Source of the DNA: Kineosporiaceae bacterium
Lineage (GTDB): Bacteria > Actinomycetota > Actinomycetes > Actinomycetales > Kineosporiaceae
Length of the DNA stretch: 64,000 bases
Assembly (NCBI GenBank): GCA_016794595.1
Contig: JAEUJN010000082.1
Coordinates: 1 to 64,000, forward strand
Reading direction: 5' to 3'
The notes beneath the pieces are model-generated. The model was not told the DNA's origin and did no database searches. It saw only the letters and a list, made by a program, of their open reading frames with translations. The position numbers and the translations under genes are program-made. Below, in pieces: positions 8,079 through 18,015 of the stretch (positions are counted from its first letter, which is position 1; each line of letters opens with the position of its first letter).

Positions 8079-9227
8079 TCAGCGCAGGCTCGCGGCGTCC
8101 CGGTAGGCCCGATCGCACAGCTCCAGCACGACGTCCCAGGTGGTCGGCGGCAGCTGCGTGCGGCAGGCCTGCGCCATCCGGGCTCGCCGCGCGGGGTCCG
8201 CGCACAGTGCGAGCACGGCGTCCGCCAGCGCGGCGTCGTCGGCGACCAGCAGTCCGTGCCGGCCGTGCTCGACGAACTCCCCCACCCCGGTGCCCGACCT
8301 GGCCACCACGGGCACCCCGGCGGTGCGCGCCTCGAGCGCCGCGATCCCGAAGGACTCCAGCGTGGCGGCGCTGACGAACAGATCGGCCCCGCGGTAGAGC
8401 TCGCGGATCGCCTCCGCATCCCACCGGCCGGGCAGTTCCACCCACTGCCGCATCGCCGACGCGGCACCCGGCCCGTCGAGATAGCGCTCCAGCCGGCGCC
8501 GGTCGGGGCCCTCACCCACCACGGTGGCCCGCAGCCCGATCCCGGGCGGCAGCCGGCGCCGGACGTCGCGCAGCGCCCGCAGCAGCGCCAGGCCACGCTT
8601 GCGCGGTGCCAGGCGCATCACCGAGACCACGTGCACCATCGAGGGGCGAGAGCCGTTGTCAGAGAAGGGCTCCGGGCGCCAGAACTGCGGATCGATGCCG
8701 TTCGGCAGCACCCGCACCTCGGCGCCGACGCGGCGCAACGGCTCGGCCGCCACCGCGCTGACCGCGCTGAACACCACCGGGCGGCGCGACCAGCCGAGCA
8801 CCCGGTCCAGGGGCCGGAGCAGCCCCCCGGCCGGACCCCACATCGAGTGCACGCTGACCACCACCGGCACCCCCGCCGCCAGCAGGGCCGGCACCGCGGC
8901 GTAGGCGAACGGCGAGATCACCCCGGCGTGCACGTGCGCCACCTCCACCGGGCGGCCCTCGGCGCGGGCCCGCTCCAGCGCGGCTGCCACCTGGGCCCCG
9001 GTGCGCGGGTGGACCGGCAGCTCGAACGGCAGGTCGGCGCTCGCCCGGCGCACCGGGACCCCGTCGATCACCTCCTCGACCCTCCGGTCGTGCCGGGCCC
9101 TCGGCGTGGCGGTGAGCACCCCGGCGTCCGTGCCCGCCGCTCGCTGGCGCAGGGCGAGGTGGTGCACCTGGGTCTCGATGCCACCCAGCCGGGGCAGGTA
9201 GCAGTCCGAGACGTGCAGCACCCTCAT
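8079..9227 (-). CDS. GT4-family glycosyltransferase
   Basis: Retaining GT-B glycosyltransferase that transfers a sugar from a nucleotide donor. With the ATG at 9227 it has 382 residues. The N-terminal half begins VLHVSDCYLPRLGGIETQV, the acceptor-side glycine loop of GT4 enzymes. The C-terminal half has VLPNGIDPQFW, VMRLAPRKRG and the donor-binding ESFGIAALEARTAGVPVVA (EX7E-type motif). It is divergent by 48 bases from a PIG-L deacetylase; a sugar transfer followed by deacetylation is a common pairing, as in mycothiol-like or lipid-glycan synthesis. The actual substrate is unknown. The frame is open further upstream, but that part runs antisense to the deacetylase. Confidence 0.9.
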   Translation of the reverse strand: MRVLHVSDCYLPRLGGIETQVHHLALRQRAAGTDAGVLTATPRARHDRRVEEVIDGVPVRRASADLPFELPVHPRTGAQVAAALERARAEGRPVEVAHVHAGVISPFAYAAVPALLAAGVPVVVSVHSMWGPAGGLLRPLDRVLGWSRRPVVFSAVSAVAAEPLRRVGAEVRVLPNGIDPQFWRPEPFSDNGSRPSMVHVVSVMRLAPRKRGLALLRALRDVRRRLPPGIGLRATVVGEGPDRRRLERYLDGPGAASAMRQWVELPGRWDAEAIRELYRGADLFVSAATLESFGIAALEARTAGVPVVARSGTGVGEFVEHGRHGLLVADDAALADAVLALCADPARRARMAQACRTQLPPTTWDVVLELCDRAYRDAASLR

Positions 9228-9275
9228 GGAGCCGACCCTAGAGGGGCCGGGGATCCGGGCAGCTAGCGTGCAGCC

Positions 9276-10133
9276 ATGCCGTTCACCGTGGTCTCCTTCC
9301 ACGCGCACCCGGACGACGAGGCCCTGCTGACCGCCGGCACCCTCGCCCGACTGGCGGCCGAGGGACACCGCGTGGTGCTGGTCACCGCGACGGACGGCGG
9401 CGCCGGGCTGGCCGACCCGGCCTACGGCGCCGGATCGCGGCTGGGCGAGCACCGGCTCGCCGAGCTGCACGCCTCGGCCCGCGCGCTGGGAGCGGCCCGG
9501 GTCGCCTGGCTCGGGTACGCCGACTCCGGCCTGGACGGTGCCGAACCGGATCGCCCCGACCCCGAGGCCCCGGGCGGGACCCGCTCGACGTTCACCCACG
9601 CCCCGATCGAGGACGCCGCCCGCGCGCTGGCCGCGGTCCTGCGCGAGGAGTCGGCGGACGCGCTGACCAGCTACGAGCGTCACGGCGGCTACGGCCACCC
9701 CGATCACGTGCGGGTGCACCACGTCGGCCGGCGTGCGGCCGAACTGGCCGGCACGCCGCTGCTGCTGGAGGCCACGGTCGACCGGGACCTGTTCGCACCC
9801 GCGATCCGTATCGCGGCTCGCCTGCACCTGCTGCCCCGGGACCTGTCCGCCTCGATGGCGCGGGCCTACACGCCCCGGCGCGAGCTCACCCACCGGGTCG
9901 ACGTCCGGGCCCACCTGCGGGCCAAGCAGGCTGCCCTGCTCGCCCACGCCAGCCAGACCACCGGTGTCGACGCCGCAGCGCCGGACGCCCGCGGACGGCG
10001 CACCGTCGCCGTCCTGGGCCGGCTCCCCCGGCCGCTGGCCCGGCTCGTCCTGGGCCGGGAGTGGTTCGTCGAGGCCGGGCGAGCCCCGGGCTGGCCGCTG
10101 CTGGACGACATCCTGGCGAGCCTGCGCCGATGA
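9276..10133 (+). CDS. PIG-L/LmbE-family N-deacetylase
   Basis: Zinc-dependent deacetylase of the PIG-L family, which acts on N-acetylglucosaminyl groups (MshB, PIG-L) or related amides. The 285-residue protein carries the Zn-binding signature HAHPDDEALLTAG near residue 10 and the later GHPDHVRVHH motif that supplies the third ligand. It is the right length for MshB-like enzymes, but the genomic setting is not a mycothiol locus. Its stop overlaps the next start (ATGA, 10130-10133), so the two genes are co-translated. The divergent glycosyltransferase may supply its substrate, which is an inference. Confidence 0.9.
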   Translation: MPFTVVSFHAHPDDEALLTAGTLARLAAEGHRVVLVTATDGGAGLADPAYGAGSRLGEHRLAELHASARALGAARVAWLGYADSGLDGAEPDRPDPEAPGGTRSTFTHAPIEDAARALAAVLREESADALTSYERHGGYGHPDHVRVHHVGRRAAELAGTPLLLEATVDRDLFAPAIRIAARLHLLPRDLSASMARAYTPRRELTHRVDVRAHLRAKQAALLAHASQTTGVDAAAPDARGRRTVAVLGRLPRPLARLVLGREWFVEAGRAPGWPLLDDILASLRR

Positions 10134-11044
10134 GCCGCGAGCCTCCCCCGATCCCCGCGGACTGGCTGGCCTGGGTTTCCCGCCTGCGCGCCGACGGCGG
10201 GCCGGACGGCGCCACCTGGGCCCGGGGCCTGCCCCGCCGGCTCACCGACGTGCTCGCCGACTGGGATCTCGAGCCCACCGGCGAGCCGGTGCGCACGGGC
10301 TGGACCGCGGTGGTCGTCCCGGTGCGCCGCCAGGGAGCCGCGGCGATGCTCAAGCTCCTCTGGCCGCACCGGGAGGCCCTCGGCGAGCACCTGGCGCTGC
10401 GCCGCTGGGCGGGTGAGGGCGCCGTCCGGCTGCTCGCGGCGGACCCGGCCCGCCACTGCCTGCTGCTGGAGCGCCTGGACGCCGACCGGGACCTGACCGG
10501 CCTGGACACCGACCAGGCGTGCGCGGTGATCGGCGGGCTCCTGCGCCGGCTGCACGTCCCCGCGCTGCCCCGGCTGGTTCGGCTGGACGATGTCGTCCGG
10601 GACGAACTGGGCGAGCTCGACCGCGAGCCGGGCAGCTTGCCCCGCCGCGTGGTCGACCAGACCCGAGCGCTCTTCCGCGACCTGGACGGCGACCCGGCGA
10701 GCACGGCCACCCTGGTGCACACCGACCTGCACGACGGCAACGTGCTGGCCGGTGAGCGGGAGCCCTGGCTGGCGATCGATCCCAAGCCGATGGCCGGGCA
10801 CCCGGGCTTCGAGGTCGAGCCGATCCTGCGCAACCGCGCGCAGGAGTACCGCCACGCCCCCTCGATCCGCCGCGGCGTCCGGCGGCGGTTCGAGATCGTC
10901 TGCGAGAGCGCGGGTCTGGACCGGTCCCTGGCCCGCGAGTGGACGATCGTGCACGCCACGGTGGACGCCTTCCGGGCCGCACGGGACGGCGAGCGAGATC
11001 AGGTCGGGCTGTTCATCGCGATCCTGAAGGCGCTGGAGGAGTAG
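10130..11044 (+). CDS. APH/hydroxyurea-type small-molecule kinase (streptomycin 6-kinase-like)
   Basis: Phosphotransferase of the aminoglycoside/hydroxyurea antibiotic-resistance kinase family. The 304-residue protein starts at the ATG overlapping the deacetylase stop. The catalytic loop VHTDLHDGNVL (Asp and Asn conserved) and the metal-binding AIDPKPMAG are present, with Lys in AAMLKLLWP as likely ATP-binding lysine. This AIDPKP form is typical of the APH(6)/hydroxyurea group. Coupling to a PIG-L enzyme suggests it phosphorylates an aminosugar-like metabolite rather than giving drug resistance. That role is an inference. Confidence 0.82.
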   Translation: MSREPPPIPADWLAWVSRLRADGGPDGATWARGLPRRLTDVLADWDLEPTGEPVRTGWTAVVVPVRRQGAAAMLKLLWPHREALGEHLALRRWAGEGAVRLLAADPARHCLLLERLDADRDLTGLDTDQACAVIGGLLRRLHVPALPRLVRLDDVVRDELGELDREPGSLPRRVVDQTRALFRDLDGDPASTATLVHTDLHDGNVLAGEREPWLAIDPKPMAGHPGFEVEPILRNRAQEYRHAPSIRRGVRRRFEIVCESAGLDRSLAREWTIVHATVDAFRAARDGERDQVGLFIAILKALEE

Positions 11045-11059
11045 CCCCGGGCGGTCCGC

Positions 11060-11527
11060 TCAGGGCACCGCCAGCTCGACCCCGGCCGAGCTCCACCGCG
11101 ACCGCAGTCGATCGGCCGCCTCGGCCGAGCTGGCATGCAGCAGGACGTGGAAATCGATCCCCGGTCGGTCCCACCACTCGCCGTCCTCGATCGGCAGGGC
11201 CCAGTGCCGGCAGGCACGGACCAGCAGGTCACCGAACAACCCGACCAGCGGGTCCTGCTCCTCGGCGAGGATCTGATCGGCGCTGTCGATCACGATCAGG
11301 TAGGACGGCGCGCGCAACCAGTCGAGGTCGGTCAGGCAGTCCTCCAGCGCCGCCCAGTTGTGGCCGAAATACGGCGGGAAGTCCAGCCGGCGGGCGAACT
11401 CGGCCCACAGCTCCTCGGCCGTGCGCATGCGCGAGCCGTCCAGCCGGCGCACGGCGCCACCGATCTCGAAGGCGGCCTCGACCTGGTCGGCCACGGCCTG
11501 CCCTGCCCACACGAGCTCAACCCTCAT
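11060..11527 (-). CDS. Barstar-family RNase inhibitor
   Basis: Likely cytoplasmic inhibitor of the RNase encoded just upstream. The 155-residue protein has the barstar core (about 20-110): VRRLDGSRMRTAEELWAEFARRL, then FPPYFGHNWAALEDCLTDL, with the aromatic and acidic residues that occupy the RNase active site. A C-terminal extension of about 50 residues is unassigned. Start ATG 11527 overlaps the RNase stop (ATGA, 11524-11527), so enzyme and inhibitor are made from one transcript. The RNase gene comes first and the inhibitor second, as in a toxin-immunity pair. Confidence 0.88.
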   Translation of the reverse strand: MRVELVWAGQAVADQVEAAFEIGGAVRRLDGSRMRTAEELWAEFARRLDFPPYFGHNWAALEDCLTDLDWLRAPSYLIVIDSADQILAEEQDPLVGLFGDLLVRACRHWALPIEDGEWWDRPGIDFHVLLHASSAEAADRLRSRWSSAGVELAVP

Positions 11528-12078
11528 CGGATCCGCTCCCAGGTGACGTAGTGATCGCCGGTCATGTACGCCGACCCGTCGCTGCCCACGACCAGCCGCT
11601 GCGGCCCCCGGTTCACGTCCGGCCGGCGGGGGTTGACGTCGTACTCGCGATAGGTGAGGGCTCGGCCCGCCCGATCGCGCCGGGGCAGGGCGGTGGTGCC
11701 CCCTCGCTCGTCGTTCATGAACTGGCGGCCGCCGACATACCCTGGCGGTGGCTTGCCGGTGGCGTCCAGGACCGCCAGCACGTGATCGCTCTTGGCCCGC
11801 AGGCCGGCCGAGGGCGCCAGCGACGGCGGCGTGGATGCCGAGGGAGAACGGGAGGAGCGGGACGAGGTGCCGGACGCGGCGCCGGGCGAAAGGCCGGAGG
11901 AGGGGGCAGCGGCGCCGGCCGAGGTCGGGGCGACTGTCGCGGTGACGGCAGCGCCACCGTCCGCACCGTTCAGGAACCAGATGATCCCCGCGACGAGTGC
12001 GAAGAGCCCCAGCAGGGCCAGCGCCGTGCGGGACGTGAGCGCACCGGAGCCCGAGGTGGCAGTCCCCGACCTCGCCAC
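11524..12078 (-). CDS. Membrane-anchored guanyl-specific RNase (barnase/RNase Sa family)
   Basis: Microbial ribonuclease of the barnase/RNase Sa family, 184 residues from a GTG behind GGGAGG. One hydrophobic segment (about 18-37, ALALLGLFALVAGIIWF) lacks a clear cleavage site, so the enzyme is probably membrane-anchored with its C-terminus outside. A Ser/Ala/Pro-rich spacer (about 40-95) leads to the RNase domain (about 98-184). The expected catalytic residues are visible: Glu in TYREYDVN, Arg in GPQRLVVGSDG and His in TGDHYVTWERI. The next gene encodes barstar. An inverted repeat CCGCACG/CGTGCGG (12095-12118) lies just upstream. Confidence 0.9.
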   Translation of the reverse strand: MARSGTATSGSGALTSRTALALLGLFALVAGIIWFLNGADGGAAVTATVAPTSAGAAAPSSGLSPGAASGTSSRSSRSPSASTPPSLAPSAGLRAKSDHVLAVLDATGKPPPGYVGGRQFMNDERGGTTALPRRDRAGRALTYREYDVNPRRPDVNRGPQRLVVGSDGSAYMTGDHYVTWERIR

Positions 12079-12175
12079 GTGCTCGACCTCCCGACCGCAC
12101 GCAGCAATCCCCGTGCGGCTGGCAGGCTAGCCGATCATCGCCGGGACGGCGTGCACAGTCGGCTGTCACGCGACC

Positions 12176-13006
12176 TCAGCCGCCCGGACGCAGGCCCTCC
12201 AGCAGGGCCGCGGACCGGGTCTGCATCCGCTCCACGATCGAGTCGGCCACCAGTGGGCCGATCACTCCCCCACTCAGCCAGGCGCAGGTGTCCACCGCGC
12301 GGACGGCGCCGTCGTCGTCGCGGAGGATCGTGTCCGCCAGGGCTCGGGCGATGTGCAGCACCCGCTCGAGAGCGGGCGAGTCCGGGACCGCCGTCCGGTG
12401 GTGACGCCCGACCAGCTCGCAGACGTACTCCGGGACGTGCCAGCTCCGCAGCACCTGGGCGCCGACCTCGTCGTGCCCGCTGCCGTAGTGGCGCTGCTCG
12501 ATGATCGGCAGCACGTCCGCGTCGTCCACGGCCGGCAGGCACAGCCGTACCGGTTCGTTGGCGGGGTCGCAGGCCTGGTGCAGCAGGGCCGTCCCGATCA
12601 GGTGGAGCAGGCCCACGCTGAACGCATCACCCGGGTCCGCGCCGAGCATCGGGGCGATGATCTCCCCGCCGGTCGCGCAGAGCGCCGCGGCCTCCCAGAA
12701 CCCCTCGGGGGCTCCGTGCGGGTCGTCCAGCCCTGCGGCGGCCATCACCGCGATCCCCCGCACCCCCTGGAACCCCAGCACCGAGACCGCGAACGGCAGG
12801 GTGGAGACCCGGCCGCTGAGGCCGTAGTAGGTCGAGTTGGCGGTGCGCAGCACCCGAGCCGCGAGCAGCGGGTCGGTACCGATCGCCCGGGCCAGGTCGC
12901 CTGCTGCGGCGTTCGGGTCGTCCACCATCTGCAGCACCCGCACCGCCGCACCGGCGCGGCTGGTCACATCCTGGCGAGCGCGAACGCGTTCCAGCACCGT
13001 GGTCAT
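12176..13006 (-). CDS. HDOD-domain signalling protein
   Basis: HDOD domains are catalytically degenerate relatives of HD hydrolases, found in bacterial signalling. The 276-residue protein is almost entirely one HDOD module (about 8-205), with DLARAIGTDPLLAARVLRTANS and FAVSVLGFQGVRGIAVMAAA, which closely match the family core. A helical C-terminal part contains GRHHRTAVPDSPALERVLHIARALAD. It overlaps the preceding PAS-GGDEF gene by four bases (ATGA, 13003-13006), so the two are translated together and probably act in one pathway. No metal-binding HD pair is complete in the core. Confidence 0.88.
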   Translation of the reverse strand: MTTVLERVRARQDVTSRAGAAVRVLQMVDDPNAAAGDLARAIGTDPLLAARVLRTANSTYYGLSGRVSTLPFAVSVLGFQGVRGIAVMAAAGLDDPHGAPEGFWEAAALCATGGEIIAPMLGADPGDAFSVGLLHLIGTALLHQACDPANEPVRLCLPAVDDADVLPIIEQRHYGSGHDEVGAQVLRSWHVPEYVCELVGRHHRTAVPDSPALERVLHIARALADTILRDDDGAVRAVDTCAWLSGGVIGPLVADSIVERMQTRSAALLEGLRPGG

Positions 13007-14535
13007 CGGTTCACCTGCCCCTCGCCCTGTCCGGGCCTCGACTGGTCCGGTGCATCCGGCGTCCTGGGCATCAGCGCTGCCTGGTTCCGGCGACGCCGTG
13101 CCCGGGAGTTCTGCCGCTTCGGGGCCGTCGGGTCCAGCAATCCCGTTGCGGCATCGGCGGTTCGGATGGAGAACCGTGCCCCGCCGGCGCTCTTGGCCTC
13201 GTACATCAGGGCGTCGGCCGAGCGCAGCAGGGTCTCGGGGGTGTCCGACCCGGACGGCATCGCGACCCCGATGCTCGCCGAGACGTCGGCCGTGATCCCG
13301 GCGATGACGATCGGCTCCTGCAACGCCTCCAACTGGCGTCGCGCAGCAGCCTCGGCGTCCGTCGGACCCAGCACGCTGCGCAAGATGACCACGAACTCAT
13401 CGCCCGCGATCCGGCAGACCACGTCGTAGTCCCGGGCCACCTTGCGCAACCGCCGGGCCACCTCGACCAGAACCCGGTCGCCGATCTCGTGGCCGTGGGT
13501 GTCGTTGACCAGCTTGAAGCCGTCCAGATCCAGGAACAGCAGCGCGAAGTGCCGGTCGACCGAGCGACGGCTGTCCAGGATCTCGTGCAGCAACTCGACC
13601 AGCCGGCGCCGGTTGACCAGCCCGGTCAACGGATCGTGCTGCGCCTGGTAGGTGATCTTCTCCTCCCAGGCCCGGCGCTCGGTGACGTCCTCGGCGGTGC
13701 CGATGAACCCGGCCGCCCGGGTGGGGGTGGTGGTCGGGGCCAGCCGCAGGTGGATCCAGCGCGGGATCGCGCCGTCCCCGATCACCCGGATGTTGATCTC
13801 CCGGGACTCCCCGCCGAGCACGGCCTCGCCCGCCTCGTAGAGCACCGGCAGATCCTCCTGGTCGATGATCCCGAGCCACTCGGTGCCGAGCAGGTGCGGC
13901 CGGGAGCGGTCGGTCAGCTCACAGAACCGATCGTTGGCATACCCCAGGCGCAACCCGGCCTCGGAGACCACGATGCCCACCGGCGCCGACTCGGCCAGCG
14001 CCCGGAAGCGGTGCTCGGCCTCGCGCAGCGCGGCCGCCAGGTCGGACTGGGCATCGGTCAGGGGGTGCACCTCGATCAGCCAGCCGTCGGTCCCGGTGGC
14101 GAGCTCGCTCAGGTGGCGGGCGTCGATCTGCACCCGCACCTCGGACCCGTCGGGGCGCTGGACGTCGGCCTCACGCTGCCCGCCCCGGGCATTGACCAGG
14201 TCCTGGGCCACCCGGTTCCACGCGGAGGGCGAGTTCGGGTCGGCGCCGATGCCGGCGAGCCGGTCCAGGCTCCCGCCGATCAGCAGGGAGGAGTTCGTCC
14301 CGACCAGCTGGAACAGGGCCTGATTGGCCCACAGCACGGAGGTACCGCACGCTCGGCAGCTCAGGATCAGCGCCGGCGGCCCGGCGTCCGCCGCCGCCTG
14401 CCAGCCGCTGGTCAGCAACGACGAGGGAGCCGGCTGCCCAGCAGAGATCTCGGCCCGGGCCGCCACACACGTGTGGTCGGCAGCGAGCACGAGGCTCCGC
14501 CGCGGCTCGGGTACGCCTGACGTTTGATCGATCAC
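13003..14535 (-). CDS. PAS-GGDEF diguanylate cyclase
   Basis: Predicted to make cyclic di-GMP. The 510-residue protein has a first PAS-like region (about 45-165), a second PAS domain (about 180-295, [20 protein letters not shown]), then a GGDEF domain (about 305-465: [28 protein letters not shown]). The active-site motif is the functional variant AGDEF, and an inhibitory-site RxxD (RDYD) stands exactly five residues before it, so product inhibition is likely. No membrane segment is seen, so sensing is cytoplasmic. The GTG start at 14535 is the best available but has a weak ribosome site. Co-translated with the HDOD gene. Confidence 0.88.
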   Translation of the reverse strand: MIDQTSGVPEPRRSLVLAADHTCVAARAEISAGQPAPSSLLTSGWQAAADAGPPALILSCRACGTSVLWANQALFQLVGTNSSLLIGGSLDRLAGIGADPNSPSAWNRVAQDLVNARGGQREADVQRPDGSEVRVQIDARHLSELATGTDGWLIEVHPLTDAQSDLAAALREAEHRFRALAESAPVGIVVSEAGLRLGYANDRFCELTDRSRPHLLGTEWLGIIDQEDLPVLYEAGEAVLGGESREINIRVIGDGAIPRWIHLRLAPTTTPTRAAGFIGTAEDVTERRAWEEKITYQAQHDPLTGLVNRRRLVELLHEILDSRRSVDRHFALLFLDLDGFKLVNDTHGHEIGDRVLVEVARRLRKVARDYDVVCRIAGDEFVVILRSVLGPTDAEAAARRQLEALQEPIVIAGITADVSASIGVAMPSGSDTPETLLRSADALMYEAKSAGGARFSIRTADAATGLLDPTAPKRQNSRARRRRNQAALMPRTPDAPDQSRPGQGEGQVNR

Positions 14536-14590
14536 CTCTGCGCCCACACCCCGGCTATCGGGTGATCGACTCCCGACCTGTAGTCGTCCC

Positions 14591-16801
14591 TCAGCCGGCC
14601 TCGGCCAGCCGTCCGGTGAGCGAGGACGGCGGGCTGAACCGTTCGCCGTAGCGTTCGGCCAGCTGCCGGGCCCGGGCCACGAAACCGGCCACACCGCCCG
14701 GGTACCCCTCGATGTACTGCAGCACCCCGCCGGTCCAGGGCGGGAAGCCGATCCCGAGAATGGAGCCCACGTTCGCCTCGGCCACCGAGCGCAACACCCC
14801 CTCGTCCAGGCAGCGCTGCGAGTCGATCGCCTCCGCGAACAGCATCCGCTCCTGCAGGTCACCGAAGGGGACCTGCCCCGGGCCCTCGCGTCCGGCCAGA
14901 GCGGGCGGCGCGGGGGGGAAGTGCTCGACCAGTCCCGGCCACAGGCGTACCCGCCGGCCGTCCTCGCCGTACTCGTAGAAACCGCCGCCACCGGCCCGTC
15001 CCGGCCGGCCGAACTCCTCGACCATCCGGTCGATCACCCGGTGCGAGGCGCGCTGCTCGAACGCCCGACCGCCCTCGGCCGCCTCCCGGGCGAAGCCGGC
15101 CCGGATGTGCCGGGTCAGGGTCAGGCTCACCTCGTCGGTCAGGGCCAGCGGGCCGGTCGGGTAACCCGCCTGCAGCGCTGCCTGCTCGATGGTCTGCGGG
15201 TGCACCCCCTCGGCCAGCATGCCGACCGCCTCGTCCATGAACGCCCCGATCACCCGGCTGGTGAAGAAGCCGCGGGAGTCGTTGACCACGATCGGGGTCT
15301 TGCGGATCAGCTGGACGACGTCGAACGCGCGGGCGAGAGCGGCGTCCCCGGTGGCCCGACCGACCACGATCTCGACCAGCGGCATGCGGTCCACCGGCGA
15401 GAAGAAGTGCAGCCCGAGGAAGTCCTCCGGACGCGAGACCCCTTGGGCCAGAGCGCTGATCGGCAGGGTCGAGGTGTTCGAGGCCAGCAGGGCATCCGGC
15501 GCCAGCACGGTCTGGACCTCGCCGAAGACCTTGCGCTTGAGCTCGGGGTCCTCGAAGACCGCCTCGATCACCAGGTCGCAGCCCGCCAGGTCGTCCAGGT
15601 CGGCGGTCGGGGTGATCCGGTCGAGCATCGCCTCGGCCGCCGTGGCCTCGAGTCGACCGCGACCCACGGCCTTGGCCACCAGGGCCTCGAGGTGGGCCTT
15701 GCCGCGCTCGGCCGCCTCGCGGGTGACGTCCCTCAGGACGACGTCCACTCCCGCGGCGGCCAGGACGTGCGCGATCCCGGCACCCATCATCCCGGCGCCC
15801 AGCACGGCAGCCCGCTGCGGACGCCAGGGCGCGTGGCCGGTGGGCCGGGCCGCGCCCTTGCCGATCACCTGCATGTCGACGAAGAAGGCTTTCATCATGT
15901 TGGTCGAGATCTGGCCGGTGGCCAGGCCGACGAAGTACCGGGTCTCGATCGCCAGCGCCGCCTCCAGGTCGACCTGGGCGCCCTCGACCGCTGCGGCGAG
16001 GATCGAGCGCGGCGCGGGCATCGGAGCGCCGTGCAGCCGCTTGCGCAGGGTGGCCGGGAAGGCCGGAAGGTTGACGGCCAGGGCCGGGGTGGACGGCGTC
16101 CCGCCGGGGATGCGGAACCCCTTGCGGTCCCAGGGCTGGGCGGCCTCGGGATGACCGGCGATCCATTCCCGGGCCGCTGCCAGGGCGGCCTCGGGACCCG
16201 GCACCACCTGGTCGACCAGACCGAGCTCGGCGGCCTGCCGGACGCTGAGGCGGCGGCCCTCCAACAGCACCTTGGTGAGCGCGTCGGTGATCCCCAGCAT
16301 GCGCACGGTCCGGGTGATGCCGCCGGCCCCGGGCAGCAGGCCGAGAGTGACCTCGGGCAGCCCGAACCGGGTCGCCCGGTGGTCCACGGCGACCCGGTGG
16401 TGACAGGCCAGGGCGATCTCGAACCCGCCGCCGAGCGCCGTCCCGGTCAGCACGGCGACCACCGGACGCCCGCAGGTCTCGAGCCGGCGCAACTGTGCCT
16501 TGACCTCCCCGACCCGCGCGGCCAGGGAGGCGGCGTCCTGCGGACCGGCGGCCATCATCGCCGGGATGTCCCCGCCCGCGAAGAACGAGGTCTTGGCACT
16601 GGTGACCAGCACCCCGCGAACCGATCCCGCAGCCTCGTCGGCCAGGTCAGCGTCCAGCCGGTCGAGCGCCGCGGCCATGCCGGCCAGGTAGGCGTCGTTC
16701 ATCGTGTTCGCCGAGGACGCCGGGTCGTCCAGCACCAGGGTGACGATGCGGTCCGCACCGATCTCGTACCGGACGGCCGAATCCGTTGCAGCAGAGGTCA
16801 T
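14591..16801 (-). CDS. fadB: FadB-type enoyl-CoA hydratase / 3-hydroxyacyl-CoA dehydrogenase fusion
   Basis: Bifunctional beta-oxidation enzyme: hydrates enoyl-CoA, then oxidises 3-hydroxyacyl-CoA with NAD. The 736-residue protein has an N-terminal crotonase domain (about 10-200) with oxyanion-loop glycines in [12 protein letters not shown] and [15 protein letters not shown], and both catalytic Glu positions ([13 protein letters not shown]). An NAD-binding domain follows (about 325-500, [19 protein letters not shown]) with SNTSTLPIS and [14 protein letters not shown], then two C-terminal 3HCDH domains. The ATG at 16801 shares one base with the thiolase stop (TGATG). It is last in the three-gene operon. 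Confidence 0.95.
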   Translation of the reverse strand: MTSAATDSAVRYEIGADRIVTLVLDDPASSANTMNDAYLAGMAAALDRLDADLADEAAGSVRGVLVTSAKTSFFAGGDIPAMMAAGPQDAASLAARVGEVKAQLRRLETCGRPVVAVLTGTALGGGFEIALACHHRVAVDHRATRFGLPEVTLGLLPGAGGITRTVRMLGITDALTKVLLEGRRLSVRQAAELGLVDQVVPGPEAALAAAREWIAGHPEAAQPWDRKGFRIPGGTPSTPALAVNLPAFPATLRKRLHGAPMPAPRSILAAAVEGAQVDLEAALAIETRYFVGLATGQISTNMMKAFFVDMQVIGKGAARPTGHAPWRPQRAAVLGAGMMGAGIAHVLAAAGVDVVLRDVTREAAERGKAHLEALVAKAVGRGRLEATAAEAMLDRITPTADLDDLAGCDLVIEAVFEDPELKRKVFGEVQTVLAPDALLASNTSTLPISALAQGVSRPEDFLGLHFFSPVDRMPLVEIVVGRATGDAALARAFDVVQLIRKTPIVVNDSRGFFTSRVIGAFMDEAVGMLAEGVHPQTIEQAALQAGYPTGPLALTDEVSLTLTRHIRAGFAREAAEGGRAFEQRASHRVIDRMVEEFGRPGRAGGGGFYEYGEDGRRVRLWPGLVEHFPPAPPALAGREGPGQVPFGDLQERMLFAEAIDSQRCLDEGVLRSVAEANVGSILGIGFPPWTGGVLQYIEGYPGGVAGFVARARQLAERYGERFSPPSSLTGRLAEAG

Positions 16802-18015
16802 CACACACGCTCCACGATCGTCGCCACACCCATGCCGCCACCGATGCACAACGTGACCAGCCCGCGCCGGGCATCACGCCGTTCGAGTTCGTCGACCACC
16901 GTCCCGAGGATCATCGCGCCGGTGGCCCCCAGGGGATGACCCATCGCGATCGCCCCGCCGTTGACGTTGAGCACGTCCATCGGGATCGAGAGGTCCTTGG
17001 CGAACTTCAGCACCACCGCAGCGAAGGCCTCGTTCAGCTCGAACAGGTCGATGTCACCGACACTCAACCCGGCCAGGTCGAGCACCTTGCGGGTGGCGGG
17101 CGTCGGGCCGGTCAGCATGATGGTCGGCTCGGTCGCGGTCACCGCAGCGGCCACGATCCGCGCCCTCGGGGTCAGGCCCAGCTCGGCCCCGATGCGCTCA
17201 CTGCCCACCAGCACCAGCGCGGCGCCGTCCACGATGCCGGAGGAGTTTCCCGGGGTGTGCACGTGATCGATCCGCTCCACCCAGTGGTACTTCTGCAGGG
17301 CCACCGCGTCGAAGCCACCGGCCTCGCCCATGACCGCGAAGGCCGGCTTCAGTGCGGCCAGCGACTCCATGGTCGTCTCCGGGCGCAGGTGCTCGTCCCG
17401 ATCGAGCACCAGCAGACCGTTGCGGTCGCGAACCGGGATCACCGACCGCGCGAAATGCCCACCGGCCCAGGCCTTCGCAGCCCGCTCCTGGGACTGCAGG
17501 GCGTACAGGTCGCAGTCGCGCCGGCTGATGCCCTCGGTGGTCGCGATCAGGTCGGCACTGATCCCCTGCGGCACGAAGTAGGTGTCGTAGTTGGTCTCCG
17601 GGTCGAGCACCCAGGCGCCGCCGTCGGATCCCATCGGCACCCGGGACATGCTCTCCACCCCACCGGCGACGATCAGCTGCTCCCACCCGGATCGCACCTT
17701 CTGGGCGGCGACGTTGACCGCCTCCAGACCGCTGGCGCAGAACCGGTCCAGCTGGAGCCCGGCCACGGTGTCGGGCAGTCCGGCGGCCACCGCCGCGGCC
17801 CGCGGGATCACCCCACCCTGGTCACCCACCGGCGAGACGACACCCAGGATCACGTCCTCGATCCGGGCCGGGTCCAGCCCGGGGTTGCGCCGCTGCAGCT
17901 CGTGCAGCAGGTCGACCAGCAAGGTGATCGGCTTGACCCCGTACAGGGCGCCGCCGGCACGTCCCCGGCCGCGCGGCGTCCGGATCGCGTCGTAGATGAA
18001 CGCCTCAGAGAGCAC
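16801..18015 (-). CDS. fadA: Acetyl-CoA C-acyltransferase (thiolase)
   Basis: Thiolase that cleaves 3-ketoacyl-CoA to acetyl-CoA and a shortened acyl-CoA. The 404 residues match the family. The nucleophilic Cys lies in [12 protein letters not shown], the catalytic His in [18 protein letters not shown] and the second Cys in [11 protein letters not shown]. The GTG start at 18015 overlaps the acyl-CoA dehydrogenase gene by 11 bases, and the stop overlaps the fadB start by one base. Together with the FadB-type fusion it forms the usual trifunctional beta-oxidation pair. Confidence 0.95.
   Translation of the reverse strand: MLSEAFIYDAIRTPRGRGRAGGALYGVKPITLLVDLLHELQRRNPGLDPARIEDVILGVVSPVGDQGGVIPRAAAVAAGLPDTVAGLQLDRFCASGLEAVNVAAQKVRSGWEQLIVAGGVESMSRVPMGSDGGAWVLDPETNYDTYFVPQGISADLIATTEGISRRDCDLYALQSQERAAKAWAGGHFARSVIPVRDRNGLLVLDRDEHLRPETTMESLAALKPAFAVMGEAGGFDAVALQKYHWVERIDHVHTPGNSSGIVDGAALVLVGSERIGAELGLTPRARIVAAAVTATEPTIMLTGPTPATRKVLDLAGLSVGDIDLFELNEAFAAVVLKFAKDLSIPMDVLNVNGGAIAMGHPLGATGAMILGTVVDELERRDARRGLVTLCIGGGMGVATIVERV

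Noticed and set aside
14921-16939. 672-codon plus-strand frame
   Set aside because: It mirrors fadB and shows only Gly/Arg/Gln-rich shadow composition.
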